A stretch of 64,000 nt of DNA from Saccopteryx bilineata. Lineage: Eukaryota > Chordata > Mammalia > Chiroptera > Emballonuridae. A program made the translations under genes and the position numbers. The stretch spans positions 193,891,847 to 193,955,846 of the forward strand of contig NC_089495.1 in assembly GCF_036850765.1 (NCBI RefSeq), written 5' to 3'. The stretch's first letter is position 1. Each line of letters opens with the position of its first letter. This document shows positions 45,366-55,990 of the stretch, one piece after another. The notes under the pieces are model-generated. The model saw only the letters and a program-made list of their open reading frames with translations. It searched no databases and had not been told where the DNA came from.

Positions 45366-45468
45366 AGGCATTCAAAGTGACCTCTCCAGTTAATATTCCT
45401 CAGGCTCATGGTGAGGATGAGCTGGGCTGATACAGACGTAAGGGTCCCAGCACCATGCCCGGCACAGC

Positions 45469-45660
45469 CAGGGGTCCCCAAACTTTTTACACAGAGGGCC
45501 AGTTCACTGTCCCTCAGACCGTTGGAGGGCTGCCACATACAGTGCTCCTCTCACTGACCACCAATGAAAGAGGTGGCCCTTCCGAAAGTGCGGTGGGGGG
45601 CTGGATAAATGGCCTCAGGGGGCTGCATGCGGCCTGCGGGCCGTAGTTTGGGGACGCCTG
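45469..45660 (+). mobile_element. Non-autonomous hAT element, short form
   Basis: 192 bp bounded by CAGGGGTCCCCAAAC and GTTTGGGGACGCCTG. Flanking octamers (GGCACAGC and GGAGAATC) do not match, so the target duplication has decayed or was lost. Arms match the long form at 2330. The interior is replaced by 'ccacatacagtgctcctc'. Confidence 0.9.
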
Positions 45661-46084
45661 GGAGAATCTCCCAGCCTGCCTCCCTTCCATCAAGGCCAAA
45701 TGAGAGGAGAAAAGAACCAAAGTGTCCCATGCAACTGTTGATTCGTTTCCCTTTTAATGTGCTTCTGTGTCTTTGCAGAATTTCTCCAAATGTACCGTCT
45801 AGAGTCCAAACCACAGACTCCTTTTTTTGGTCATCATCTCTCTTCCAGTTATCTTCCGGTCCTTTCTGCATCATCACCCACCTCCCCATCCTCTCCCTCT
45901 CCTCAACCACACAGAAGTTTCACCCTGGGCAGGGGACAACACAGCACCCTGTATAGGAGTCTGACTTGGGTTCTCAAAAACAAACAAACAAAAAACTGAC
46001 AATCACCCTCTCTGGAGAATAAAATAGGTCACTTCAACTATCTGAACCTGTTTCCTTATCTCAAAAATGGGATTAATTCAATAC
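45661..46084. other. Unassigned, ending in a MIR remnant
   Basis: 'ttccttatctcaaaaatggg' near 46051 is antisense MIR. The rest is unrecognised. Confidence 0.4.
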
Positions 46085-46171
46085 AATAATTAATATATAT
46101 GTATATATATACACACACATATATACATATATATGTATATATATACACACACATATATACATATATATATA

Positions 46172-46240
<69 letters not shown>
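46085..46240. repeat. TA/CA/TG compound microsatellite with inverted repeat
   Basis: A roughly 40-bp unit of TATATG, TATATACACACACATA and TATAC steps is repeated, then passes into (TG)n and (TA)n. The CACACACATATATA arm can pair with the later TATATATGTGTGTG, giving cruciform potential. It abuts the mariner element. Confidence 0.9.
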
Positions 46241-46313
46241 GGTCTACCGGAAAGTTTTGTCCGTTTTTGGAATAAAACAAAATACAAATTTTTCTTACTG
46301 CCAGTAAACTTTA

Positions 46314-47020
46314 TTAAATAATATAATTGCCATTATTATTAATGATTTCTTGCCAGCATGAGGGCAATTTGTATATCCCATTTTTGAAAAATGTTTTATC
46401 TTTTGATGCGAAAAATGGAACCAGTGCTTGTTTGATATCTTCTTCATTTTTGAATTTTTTGCCCTTCAAAAAATTTTGTAAGGACAAAAAACAAGTGATA
46501 GTCGGAGGGTGCTAAGTCTGGGAAATATGGTGGATGCGACAGACATGCTTCTGTAGCATTTCTTCCTTGTTGAAATTCGTAAAAATTACAGTGGCGTAAG
46601 CCCTGGCAAGTTGGCTCAGTGGTAGAGCGTCGGCCTGGCGTGCAGAAGTCCCGGGTTCAATTCCCGGCCAGGGCACACAGAAGAAGCGCCCATCTGCTTC
46701 TCCGCCCCTCCCCCTCTCCTTCCTCTCTGTCTCTCTCTTCCCCTCCCACAGCCGAGGCTCCATTGGAGCAAGGATGGCCCAGGCGCTGGGGATGGCTCCT
46801 TGGCCTCTGCCCCAGGCGCTAGAGTGGCTCTGGTCACGACAGAGCGATGCCCCGGAGGGGCAGAACATCGCCCCCTGGTGGGCGTGCCGGGTGGATCCCG
46901 GTCGGGCGCATGCGGGAGTTTGTCTGACTGTCTCTCCCCGTTTCCAGCTTCAGAAAAAAAAAAAAAAAGAAAAAAAAGAAAAAAATTACAGTGGCGTAAA
47001 TGAACTTTATCAGTAGCCAT
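46314..47020 (-). pseudogene. Mariner transposase remnant (internally deleted, frameshifted, SINE-split)
   Basis: The minus-strand frame opens at 47018-47020 with MATDKVHLRHCNF. A family A SINE interrupts it (46600-46980). It resumes with FYEFQQGRNATEAC, the N-terminal helix-turn-helix region, and then jumps straight to YFPDLAPSDYHLF, the block around the third catalytic Asp of DD34D mariner transposases. The central DNA-binding and catalytic parts, with the first two Asp residues, are missing. A one-base frameshift near 46487 follows HLF. The C-terminal frame then runs through KNGIYKLPSCWQEIINN to a stop at 46314-46316. The protein cannot be functional. Motifs are seen directly; the family is assigned from the PDLAPSDYHLF motif and the terminal repeats. 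Confidence 0.9.
46600..46980 (+). mobile_element. Family A SINE, copy 8, inside the mariner
   Basis: Full-length, with a perfect 19-bp duplication AAAAATTACAGTGGCGTAA at 46581-46599 and 46981-46999, which is transposase sequence. One CCCCTGGTGGGC unit (short subtype). It proves the SINE is younger than the mariner. Confidence 0.97.
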
Positions 47021-47269
47021 GGGTACACTATGGCTTCACACATAAGACTAACGTGAATCAACTTTGTTTAGTTAATTTGCTATGTCAGTATGTATACATT
47101 AAGTGATAAAAATAGAGAGGCACACATGCGCCAAATAAACATGTGCTTACGTGTCAAAACTTGTGATAGAAACGGATAGAACTTTCTGGTAGACCTTATA
47201 TATATGTAAACTCAGCACAGAATTCAATAAATGGCAGCTATTATCATCTGACTTTTATTTTCGAGTCTT

Positions 47270-47545
47270 TAATTTTTATCAAAGTTCATGTAAGACATAC
47301 AGGTAGTTTTAAAATTCATATAGTAATACAGAATTGATACTTAGGAGAAATCTCCCCTCCAGCCCAGTTCCCAGGGGTAACCACCATCAACTTTTTGAGC
47401 TGTTCCCTCTGATAATGAACTCCACATCTCCAAGTAATATGCTGACACAGTCATTTCTCGATGTGTCAGTTTTAGGTTTGATTTTACACGCGTTCCCCTT
47501 ATCCTGTTTCATCCAAATGAGAAGCATATTTTCATAGCATCACAG
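47270..47545 (-). repeat. Old L1 3' UTR fragment
   Basis: 'gagaaatctcccctccagcc', 'cagttcccaggggtaaccac' are antisense L1 3' UTR text. Confidence 0.6.
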
Positions 47546-48769
47546 AATCTTAGCAATGGAAAAGACTTGGACATGATCTAATCCTGATGCTTCCAGACTT
47601 TTACATTCCACAAACTGGTAATTTTATAAAGGACACTGGAACATCCAGATATAGAAAGGGCATAGTCTCAAAGGACAATCCTGTAAGTAAACATCAGTTT
47701 CATTCCTCGGATTAAAACTTCCTCACTCAGTCCCACTGGCCCTGGCGCGTGGAACAGTGTTTGCGAACCTCTGCTCCAGTCCTGCATCCTCGCTCAAAAT
47801 TAGAATTGCTGTATCATCATCACCCAGGCTCTGCTTGAATCCTTCTGGGGACAGTCCACTCACTACTGCATGAGGCAGCCTCCACGTAGCATTAGAAGCT
47901 CTAAGAGTTGGAACTGTCCTTGCAACGTTTTATCATGATACTGATTCATCCCTAAGCACTCTGATTGCCTCAGAAAAGGGCTTTTTCTCCATTATGCACT
48001 CAACCCACAAACTGATTCTCCTGCCCACACCCTTCACTATAGATCACTCCAACCTCACTGTGCCCCTTGCAGCCTCCAGATGGAATTTTCCTTCTCCAAA
48101 CATTCCCCACCTCCTTCAGATGAGATTCCACAGGACTATGGGATCCTGACCCTTTGACAGTTAGTTTTGCAGGCCCTCCCTTCCCTTCAGCTTTAAGGAA
48201 AAACTGTGGGTGACTATTGTTATTATTATTACTATCGGTACAATTTATTTGTGATGGCAAAGCACGTCTCCAGGCCCATCCCAACCCACAGTTCCCTGAG
48301 CCTGCTCCAAACCCTTAGAAACAATGCTTCCATTTTGCTATTTCCTCACGTTTCTCTCCTTATGATGGTCTGCCCTCGCTAAAAGTAGCTGTTGGCAGCA
48401 GGATCTGCATTTAAAGTAGCCCGGGTGGGAGAGCGGGGCCAGAACACAATGTGCTCTTGTTGCAGGGAAGAATTTTCTTGTAGCTCAGAGGCAGAGGCCC
48501 CCCGACATCAGCGCAGTGCCATATCCGGGCCACACAACCTTCTAGAACCCTTTCCTGGAGCAGTCTCTGAAACTGAAAGCTGTCCCTTCCCCTCCATCTG
48601 CATCCTGACCCGGCAGAGAAGGAAAAAGTGACCCCCAAGAGCTGAGGTCACTTTTGCACGAGCCCATGAAACATCACCAGCCTGAGCACCAGTGGTTTTA
48701 CAAGCCCGGTTATAAGGGATTACAGTAGAAAAGTCTCTTCCCCACCCCACTCTCCTCTCATGGCCACTT
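47546..48769. other. Unassigned, partly an unnamed old repeat
   Basis: 'tcacagaatcttagcaatgg' and 'acagtccactcactactgca' recall old mammalian-wide repeats of uncertain family (47540-47910). No gene is supported. Confidence 0.3.
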
Positions 48770-49440
48770 CTAGCAGTTTCCTGTGTATCCTTTCAAAATG
48801 GCTTTATGCAGATAGAAGCAAGTATGAATGTAGATTGCTATTCACTCCACCCTTTTTTTTTTTTTTTTAACAAACAGTAGCATGCTATACTACTTCCTTT
48901 TTGTAACATTTGTTTCTGCAAGTTTTTGCCAAATTCATGTCTAGAGAGTATAGTCATTCTGTTTCACTGCTACATAGTATTCCGCTGTGTGGATAAACCA
49001 CAGTCTGGGTAACCAGCTCACTGTCTAGACACATCTGGTGTTTCTAAACTTCTGTCCTTACAAATAGGCTACAATCAAGACATATACATGCTACTTTGCA
49101 CAGGAACAACTGCAAGGAATTCCTAGCAGTAGGATTGCTAGGTTGAAGGGTGGCTGCATCTATAATTTGGATAGATCTGCCCCCCAAACAGCCCCCAAAA
49201 GGACCATGCAGATACACACTACAACCAGCAATAAACGAGTGTTTATGCCCCACAGCCTCCTCAGCAGAGTATGCTAGCAAACTTTGGGATTTTTGGCAAT
49301 CTTGTGGGTGTGATTTTAATTGTATATCTTTGATCTTAAGTGAGACAGGACATCTTTTCACATATTTAAGAGTCATTGCGTTTCTGTTTCTGTGAGTTGC
49401 CTGGTCATATCTTTCATCCATTTTCCTAACAGATTATTGT
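48770..49440 (-). repeat. Old L1 3' region
   Basis: Antisense L1 order: 'gcagtttcctgtgtatcctt', 'ctgctacatagtattccgct', 'gcagtaggattgctaggttg', 'tttggcaatcttgtgggtgt' and 'cacatatttaagagtcattg'. Confidence 0.75.
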
Positions 49441-49699
49441 TATCTGTTTCCTTATCAGTTTCTCTCCAGAGCCAGTGCCTGCCTAGTGGCTCCTTTAATT
49501 ATTCAATGAGAATCAGCTAGTATTTGGTGTTAACAACCATCCAGCACTAACCTGAGACTTTCTTCTGGATTTAAACAAATTGAAAGTGAATGGAAATGAA
49601 ATTTAAAAGATCACTAAGTGATTTAACGTTATCCAACGCTCTATTGAAATATCACCTGAAAACCATCACGTGGAAGGTTTCCCATGCTTTGGGACATTC

Positions 49700-49920
49700 T
49701 GGTTTAGTAGATAAGAGTGGGGGTTCTGGAGAGATTGACTTGTGTGAGAACACTGCTTTCTGCGGATTCACTACGGGTCTTGGGGCACCTTTTCCCTCCC
49801 TGAGCTTTCAATTCATCTTCTGTGAAAATGAGCACGTTAACCATGCCTGATGTTAGGGGTCTCTGAGGAGTAAATCACATCACATGCTTGTGTATTGCTA
49901 TTCAATAAATGCCACATACT
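49700..49920 (-). repeat. MIR SINE
   Basis: 'gtggggg' with 'cactacgggtcttggggcac', then 'ttgctattcaataaatgcca' near its end. Confidence 0.6.
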
Positions 49921-49924
49921 ACTA

Positions 49925-51200
49925 TTACTATGATTTATTTTTTGCTGGTAGTAATTTTTATACTTTGTATTTGATTAAGTTCAAATTTACTAGTACAAAG
50001 GACACATAGATATCTTTTACCCAGATGCAAAACTGCAGTGAGCATCTCAGCCCATTTGACTTGTCAATTGCGCTCGCTCTGTCTATGCACATGCACACAT
50101 GCGCACGCACACATATTTATTTTTCCTGAATCGTTTAATAATAAGTTATATACATCATGGATCTTTACCCCTAAGTACTTCAGTGTGTATTTCCTAAGAA
50201 ATGCATCATCACAAGACGATTATCAACATCAGTGAGTGTAACACCAATAAAGTATCTTACTTAAGACACTCTGTATTACAATTTGTCAACTGACTAATGT
50301 TTGTTATGGCATTTCCCCTCCTACTGAGGAGCTAGTCTAGAATGAACTGCATTTAACTGTCATATCTCTTCAGGCTCCTTTAACATTTCTTTGTCCTAGG
50401 ACATTAGCATTTTTGAAAAATAAGGTGCCCTTTTGGAAACAGAACGTTCCTCGTCTGCGTTCGATTGCTGGTTTCCTCACGATTAGACGCAGGTTATGCA
50501 TTCTCGGCCAGAACACTTCATGGCTGGTGTGAGGCCAGAACCCTTCATGGATGATGTGAGTCCGTCTCAGGGTATCACATGGCTGTCCTCCCCTTAAGAC
50601 GATGTTAATACCCAGTCACTGTGTCATCTGATTTTGCTGCTGAACAGTGGCTATTTCTCTCCCTTGGAATTAACAAGACATCTGTGGGGAGATCCTTCAA
50701 GAGCACACAAATATCCTACTCCTCATCAATATCCCCCACCAAGGAATTAGCGTCTACAGATGACTCCTGACTGAACCAGTCTTTACCATAATAATGGTTG
50801 CAGTATGACGTGTTTCTAACCCAGCTCTCCTCACCCCCCCCAACATTTCCTGCTGGTCTTTGTCATTCTACTGTAAATAAACCTCCTTCTCCCCTGTTTA
50901 TTTACTTATCTATTCATTATTGATCTAGACCAGGGGTTCCCAAACTTTTTACACAGGAGGCCAGTTCACTGTCCCTCAGACCGTTGGAGGGCCGCCACAT
51001 ACAGTGCTCCTCTCACTGACCACCAATGAAAGAGGTGCCCCTTCTGGAAGTGCAGTGGGGGCTGGATAAATGGCCTCAGGAGGCCGCATTGCGGCCTGCG
51101 GGCCATAGTTTGGGGACGCCTGAATGGATTCATATTTTCTCAATGGTTTAGAAGTCACCATTTGATGCTCTAATTGTCCCAGATGAAAGCCAGCTACTGT
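49925..51200 (-). repeat. Old L1 3' region split by a hAT element
   Basis: Antisense L1 text: 'gcctgtcatatctcttcagg'-like words near 50360, 'ctactcctcatcaatatccc', 'ataatggttgcagtatgacg' and, beyond the hAT, 'tgatgctctaattgtcccag'. Same subfamily as 17180-18150. Confidence 0.7.
50931..51122 (+). mobile_element. Non-autonomous hAT element, short form
   Basis: 192 bp from CAGGGGTTCCCAAAC to GTTTGGGGACGCCTG, collinear with the copy at 45469. Flanking octamers ATCTAGAC and AATGGATT do not match. It interrupts the old L1. Confidence 0.9.
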
Positions 51201-51400
51201 TGCATTTCAAAATTCACTTATTTGAGTATAAAATCATCCAGGTCCCTATAAATGTTTTTAAGAATGTACAGTAAAGTGAAAAACAAAAGTCTCCTCTCCC
51301 TGCCCCCCATGGGTCACTGCAGTTCACTATTCCCCTCCCATCGTCCAGGACTTTGCTACGCATTTAAAATTTTAAAATTACGAGAAGTAACTTAGTAAAG
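51201..51400 (-). repeat. L1 3' UTR fragment
   Basis: 'agtctcctctccctgccccc' and 'gtacagtaaagtgaaaaaca' are L1-like. Confidence 0.5.
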
Positions 51401-53259
51401 GTCCCTTACATGACCTTTTAAACTAAGGGTGATGCAGGTAGGGTCTCCCACGACCTCGCTTGGGTTGTTTATCAAATCCCTTCGCACTCCCCTCCCGTGA
51501 GTTATTAAACAGTTCTTCCCCAAACTGAAAGTCGGCGAGGATGCTCCAAAGAGAAATAAGCTAACCGGCTTCCTTTATAACAGACAGAGTCTTAATATAA
51601 TTAAAGAAAGCAGGGCAAGTCAGTAAACGGAACCAACTGTATGAGCCTGTAGCAAGTGGGAGAAAAGTCCATTTAAACTTTCCTGAAGTAAATGAGAAGG
51701 AATTGAATAACCCGTGGTTCTAGCTTTAGAAATAGCTGGACGCAGGTGCTCCCGTGATGTCATCAGGAGTCTTTTGCCTCCATGTCTTTCCTCCAGGTGG
51801 CCTTCATCCTTAGGCTGGTCTCTTCTAAGCAAAATGGCCACATTCTACTAGGTTAGCCAACCAGAGCAAAGAAAGTACCTTTCCCCAAGAATTGCAGCAA
51901 AGTTCCCAGGACTGGCTGCCACTCAACTTGAGTCACATATTTGTACCTGAACCAATCCCTGAGGGCCAGGGGATAGAACTCTGTGATTGGCTGGGTTTAC
52001 ATCTAGAACTGGGGAGTAAAGTCTCCACCTGGTCACAGGTCTCCACCTGATCATCAGTCTCCACCTGGAACCGGGGAGTAAGGTAATACCCCGAAAGTGC
52101 AGTGGGAACCAAAAAGGAAAGAAAAGAAAGAAAAACCAGAAGACTAAATGGGAGCTAGGCTTCATCCACTACAGAAGACTAAATATGGAAATGAGAGAAA
52201 ATAAGTTATTGGATGTCTCTTGTAAACTGTAAAGGGCTGTGCATGCATAAAAGGTTATACTCCAGCCCTCAGCACAGGACCTGGAACCCAGCCCCAAGGA
52301 AACACCTGGCCTGTCTTGTCTCACCTGCTCGTCTCTAAGTTCCTGGAGAGGGGCTGGGGGTACTTCCAGCCCCGTCTCCCTAGCTGCTGTCAGAGCCTAC
52401 CCACCCTGGAGGCTCTCCGATGAAAAGCGAGCCAAGATTGGTCACAGCTAGATGTCCTGGCAGGGTGTGGAGAGGTGGCATCTTGGCCAGCTTCCAAGCT
52501 GGGAAGGGTGACAGGGACCAAGAATGGGCAGACTTTCAGAGGTGAAACCTTGCTCAGCAGGTATAAAGTTATAATTAACTTTTAGATCAGAGGATTCTGG
52601 GTTGGTCTAGAAAAAAAAAAAAGACAATCCTTATTGTGTTAAATCAAAACTGGTGAGCAGGGCTCAAGGAGAGATACCATGTCAGTCACGGACATACAGA
52701 AAGCTCCATCTCTCCCAGAGCAATGGTGGGTCCAGCCTCCTCCAACTACCTGCACAACGCTGGCTCTGGACACCTGGAGAGGCCCCGGGACAAGCCCCGG
52801 AGACACTTCTCAGGTTTCTGTCTTTTCGTCACTGGCACTTGGAGTGAGGGAGACATGCCTGCCCGTCGCTGAGGGGAGATGATGGCGGAGAGAATCTCAG
52901 GACAGTCGCAGCGGAGGCAGGGTCTCACCGACTGACCTGATTAATATCTACAGAGGAACCGGAAGTTGTCTGAGGATTCTCAGACTCCAGGACCCCACCA
53001 ACTAAAACATCTCAGAAATAAGAAAGAACTGGGAGAACCCACAGAAGAGGTTACCATCGCGATCTGCCAGGTAAAGTGTTTAAAAACAACAAACGGGAGG
53101 TTTTATAACCATAAAAAGAAAACATGATACCTTTAAAATAAAAAGGAAATAAAAATAACAGACCATTCTTTAAATTGAACCAGTCTAGTTTTATAAAAGG
53201 CTATATGTATCTACCTCCTTTCCTCATTTTGTTATGGGCCAGATGTCGTGGTCTGACCT
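51401..53259. other. Unassigned, with a short tandem repeat at 52020-52075
   Basis: AGTCTCCACCTGG-type units recur about every 18 bp three times (52020-52075), and 'ggggagtaa' occurs on both sides (about 52010 and 52074). The stretch around 51930-52000 shares CCAATC/GATTGG words with 42470. No exon is supported. Confidence 0.4.
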
Positions 53260-53440
53260 CAGTCCCACGTATTGGTGTTTGGCAAAAAAGGTCACAGGCT
53301 TTTGAGAGTTGTGAGTTCAAATCTTGGCTTTGCCATATCCTACCGAGTAAGTTGGCCCATCTGAACTTCAATTTCCTCATCAATAAAACGAGACAGCAAT
53401 TGCTGCCTTGCAGGATGATCATTCATGCATTCACTGTTAT
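53260..53440 (-). repeat. MIR SINE
   Basis: 'gagttcaaatcttggctttg', 'aacttcaatttcctcatcaa' and 'tgccttgcaggatgatcatt'. Confidence 0.8.
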
Positions 53441-53450
53441 TTTATTTTAT

Positions 53451-53824
53451 TTTTTGTATTTTTTCAAACCGAGAAGAGGTGCGAGGGAGGCAGGGATCAG
53501 ACAGACTCCCGCATGCGCCCGACTGGGATCCACCCGATATGCCCACCAGGGGGCGATGCTAGGCTCCTCTGGGACATTGCTCCTCTGCAATCAGAGCCAT
53601 TCTAGTAGTGCCTGAGGTTGAGGCCATGGAGTCGTCCTCTGCGCCCGGGCCAACTTTGCTCCAGTGGAGCCTTGGCTGTAGGAGGAGAAGAGAGAGATAG
53701 AGAGGGGGAAGGGAGGATGGAGAAGCAGATAGGCGCTTCTCCTGTGCGCCCTGGCCAGGAATTGAACCCCGGGACTTCCACACACTGGGCCCACACTCTA
53801 TAGCTGAGCCAACCAGCCATGGCC
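53451..53824 (-). mobile_element. Family A SINE, copy 9, older and diverged
   Basis: Head, CT-rich middle and body are recognisable but carry many substitutions and small indels. One CCCCTGGTGGGC unit. The A-rich tail faces 53440-53456. Target duplication unclear. Confidence 0.9.
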
Positions 53825-53873
53825 ACATTTGCTATTATTATTATTTTTAAAAAATTTATATTTATATTTATCG

Positions 53874-54037
53874 TAGGGAAGAGCGCGAATGCAGTCCCCC
53901 ACTACCACAAGTTGTGCAGTCGAGTTTCCCACATTTGGGGAAATTGCAGGGGTCAGCACATCCGGAGTGCAATGGATAAGCCTCACCCTGGGAAAACCAC
54001 TTTTGTGGTCACGGTATCTCCCCTGCCAGTTAAGTAT
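53874..54037 (-). pseudogene. RNU1-pseudogene: U1 snRNA pseudogene
   Basis: The reverse complement aligns over the full 164-nt length of U1 small nuclear RNA, from a 5' ATACTTA at 54037 to the 3' stem at 53874. Stem-loop I-III words such as 'cttatccattgcactccgg', 'atgtgctgacccctgc' and 'ccaaatgtgggaaactcgac' are intact. Key functional sites are not. The 5' splice-site recognition element reads ACTTAACTG where U1 has ACTTACCTG. The Sm-site region reads CAACTTGTGG where U1 has TAATTTGTGG. Several other changes are C-to-T or G-to-A at CpG sites. GCTATTATT at 53831-53839 and at 54041-54049 may be a target duplication, and no proximal sequence element is visible upstream. This is most likely a retroposed, non-functional copy. 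Confidence 0.93.
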
Positions 54038-54047
54038 ATCGCTATTA

Positions 54048-54106
54048 TTTCTTAAACACAACACTGGATGCTGGGAATACACCAATGAAAGGACAGGCAC
54101 AGTTTT
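54048..54106 (-). repeat. L2 LINE fragment
   Basis: 'acactggatgctgggaatac' and 'accaatgaaaggacaggcac' resemble antisense L2 3' text. Confidence 0.5.
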
Positions 54107-54125
54107 AAAAAGTCAGACAGAATTA

Positions 54126-54443
54126 ACCTGACCAGGCAGTGGCGCAGTGGATAGAGCGTCGGACTGGGATGCCGAGGACCCAGGTTCGAGACCACGAGGT
54201 CGCCAGCTTGAGTGCAGGCTCATCTGGTTTGAGCAAAAGCTCACCAGCTCGAGCAAGGGGTTACTCGGTATGCTGAAGGCCCACGGTCAAGGCACAGGAG
54301 AAAGCAATCAATGAACAACTAAGGTGTTGCAATGCACAACAAAAAACTTAATGATTGATGCTTCTCATCTCTCCGTTCCTGTCTGTCTGTCCCTGTCTAT
54401 CCCTCTCTCTGACTCTCTCTCTGTCTCTGTAAAAAAATTAAAA
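54126..54443 (+). mobile_element. Family B SINE, second copy, with A-rich tail
   Basis: Head 'cctgaccaggcagtggcgca', B box GGTTCGAGACC, repeated 'cttgagtgc'/'ctcgagcaa' body, 'gaaagcaatcaatgaacaac', CT-rich stretch and A-rich tail. Duplication of 19 bp with one mismatch: AAAAAGTCAGACAGAATTA (54107-54125) and AAAAAGTCAAACAGAATTA (54444-54462). Confidence 0.95.
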
Positions 54444-54462
54444 AAAAAGTCAAACAGAATTA

Positions 54463-55819
54463 TGCAAAAGCTCACACAGTTATGTATTTAATGATAAATT
54501 TAACTGATCTGAGGAAGTACAAGATGTTAGGAGGGTTGACAAACTTAGGGGTAAGCTGACCCCACTGACCACTTCCGAGTATTGTGAGGATTAAATTAAA
54601 TCAATCATTCACAATGTTGCCATGTCCACAAACCACCTGTTCTGTTGACATATTTTTCTTTAAATGGACTCTTTTTCTTCCTTAAGTAAGTTGAGCCCCA
54701 TTCTAAGAAATACTATTCACTGATATACTTGAAAGTTTATCTCTCTGTATTTTTTTTTTTTGACACACACTAAAATGAACATGTCAGTATTAAGAGAAAG
54801 TTCCAAAGCTCACTTTGGAAAGCAGAAAGCTAACAGGAACTGGCACACAGAAGGTATTCTGAAAATGTTATTCTCTTTCCTTGTGGTCAATGCTCCTGGA
54901 AAAAGAGTGATGGTCATTTTTAAAATTTTAATATCCCTAATTCTTCTCTCCATGAGCCTCCCAATATGCCCCAGAAAGAATCACTCTTAACCCAACCTTA
55001 ACCCAGCTCACTTATACACCAGGAAAAGGATATTTAAAACCACCCAGGTTTTGTACCCTGGCTTAAATTTACAGCAACGTCCAGAAGTGCCAGTCCCAAA
55101 GCCAGGGAAAAAACACTTTCGTCCAATTCTATTCAGGGGAAATCCCATATATCAAAATCACATCACATATGCTCGCGCGCGCACACACACTCGCGCACAC
55201 ACGCGCACACGCATGCATGCTCATACCCACACACACTCTTTCTTGAGTAATTAAAGATGACTTAAAATTTTTTTAAAAAACTTTTAAATTTCGTTGAATA
55301 GCATTTTCAAGTTTCAGAGAAGTCAGGCAGATTAAGGTCAAAGAAGTTTAATTCTGCTTAAAAAAAAAAAGTGGAAACTATGGCCCTGGCATGCAGAGGT
55401 CAGCAGCGTACTGCTGGCAGAGAAGGGGAAGGTAGCGTCAGCGAGGGAAGGGGGCTGGCTATTTCACCACTGATGTATTCTGTTTGCATATTAAATTCAC
55501 AGCATTTTTTCCCTTACCGCAACGAATTAATGCTTTGTACCATTCGTTTTTAAACAAATAGCCACTTCCGTGCCTCCTTTGTTTTTTTTTTTTTCATTTT
55601 TGACACAGACACAAGTTCAAAAGATATTTTACTTTTCTCTTCCTTCCACCATAAGAGGACCAGAAGGGGAAGCTTTATGATGGCAACTGACCTTCAGCCC
55701 CAGTGTCCGGAGATACTAGAGGGAGGGGTGGGGACTGTGGCAAACTGAAGACATGCTCTCTGCTCAGCGGGAGCGGTCATGACTGAGATCCTCAATTGTC
55801 ACCATGCAAGAATGCAGAC
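54463..55819. other. Unassigned, with a CA/CG microsatellite at 55170-55236
   Basis: Alternating CG and CA steps at 55170-55215 pass into GCATGCATGC and (CA)n, another Z-DNA-prone tract. T and A runs lie at 54750 and 55361. No gene is supported. Confidence 0.5.
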
Positions 55820-55990
55820 CTCATTTGGCTGATCTCCCAATGGTCCAAGAGAAGCCAGAAATCTGGGTTTTTATATGGAATCTCCTGATTTTTAAATGCT
55901 GGCAACTCATTCAAATTAAAACACTCTCGGGCCAACAAAAACACATCTGTGGGGTAGAGGTGGCCACAGGCTGCCCGTTTGTGACCCTGG
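55820..55990 (+). repeat. Unnamed hAT-like repeat, copy 1
   Basis: 'gaagccagaaatctgggttt', 'gatttttaaatgctggcaac' and 'acacatctgtggggtagagg' follow a dispersed repeat whose left half recurs at 59410-59520. 'agccagaaatctg' is shared exactly. Confidence 0.45.

Larger units (their letters stand above)
46241..47195 (-). mobile_element. Deleted mariner (Tc1/mariner) element containing a SINE
   Basis: Inverted ends GGTCTACCGGAAAGTT at 46241 and AACTTTCTGGTAGACC ending 47195 lie in TA-rich flanks, as expected for TA-targeted mariner. Without the SINE the element is about 555 bp, less than half a full mariner. It reads on the minus strand from 47195 and carries the two outer parts of a transposase frame joined by an internal deletion, a layout typical of mariner-derived MITEs. 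The exact outer base is uncertain because the flanks are themselves TA repeats. Confidence 0.88.

Noticed and set aside
46056..46321. Tyr/Thr/His/Ile repeat open frames
   Set aside because: They are translations of the TA/CA microsatellite.
52020..52080. CRISPR-like spaced repeat
   Set aside because: Three short imperfect units about 18 bp apart in a mammalian genome. A simple tandem duplication explains them.
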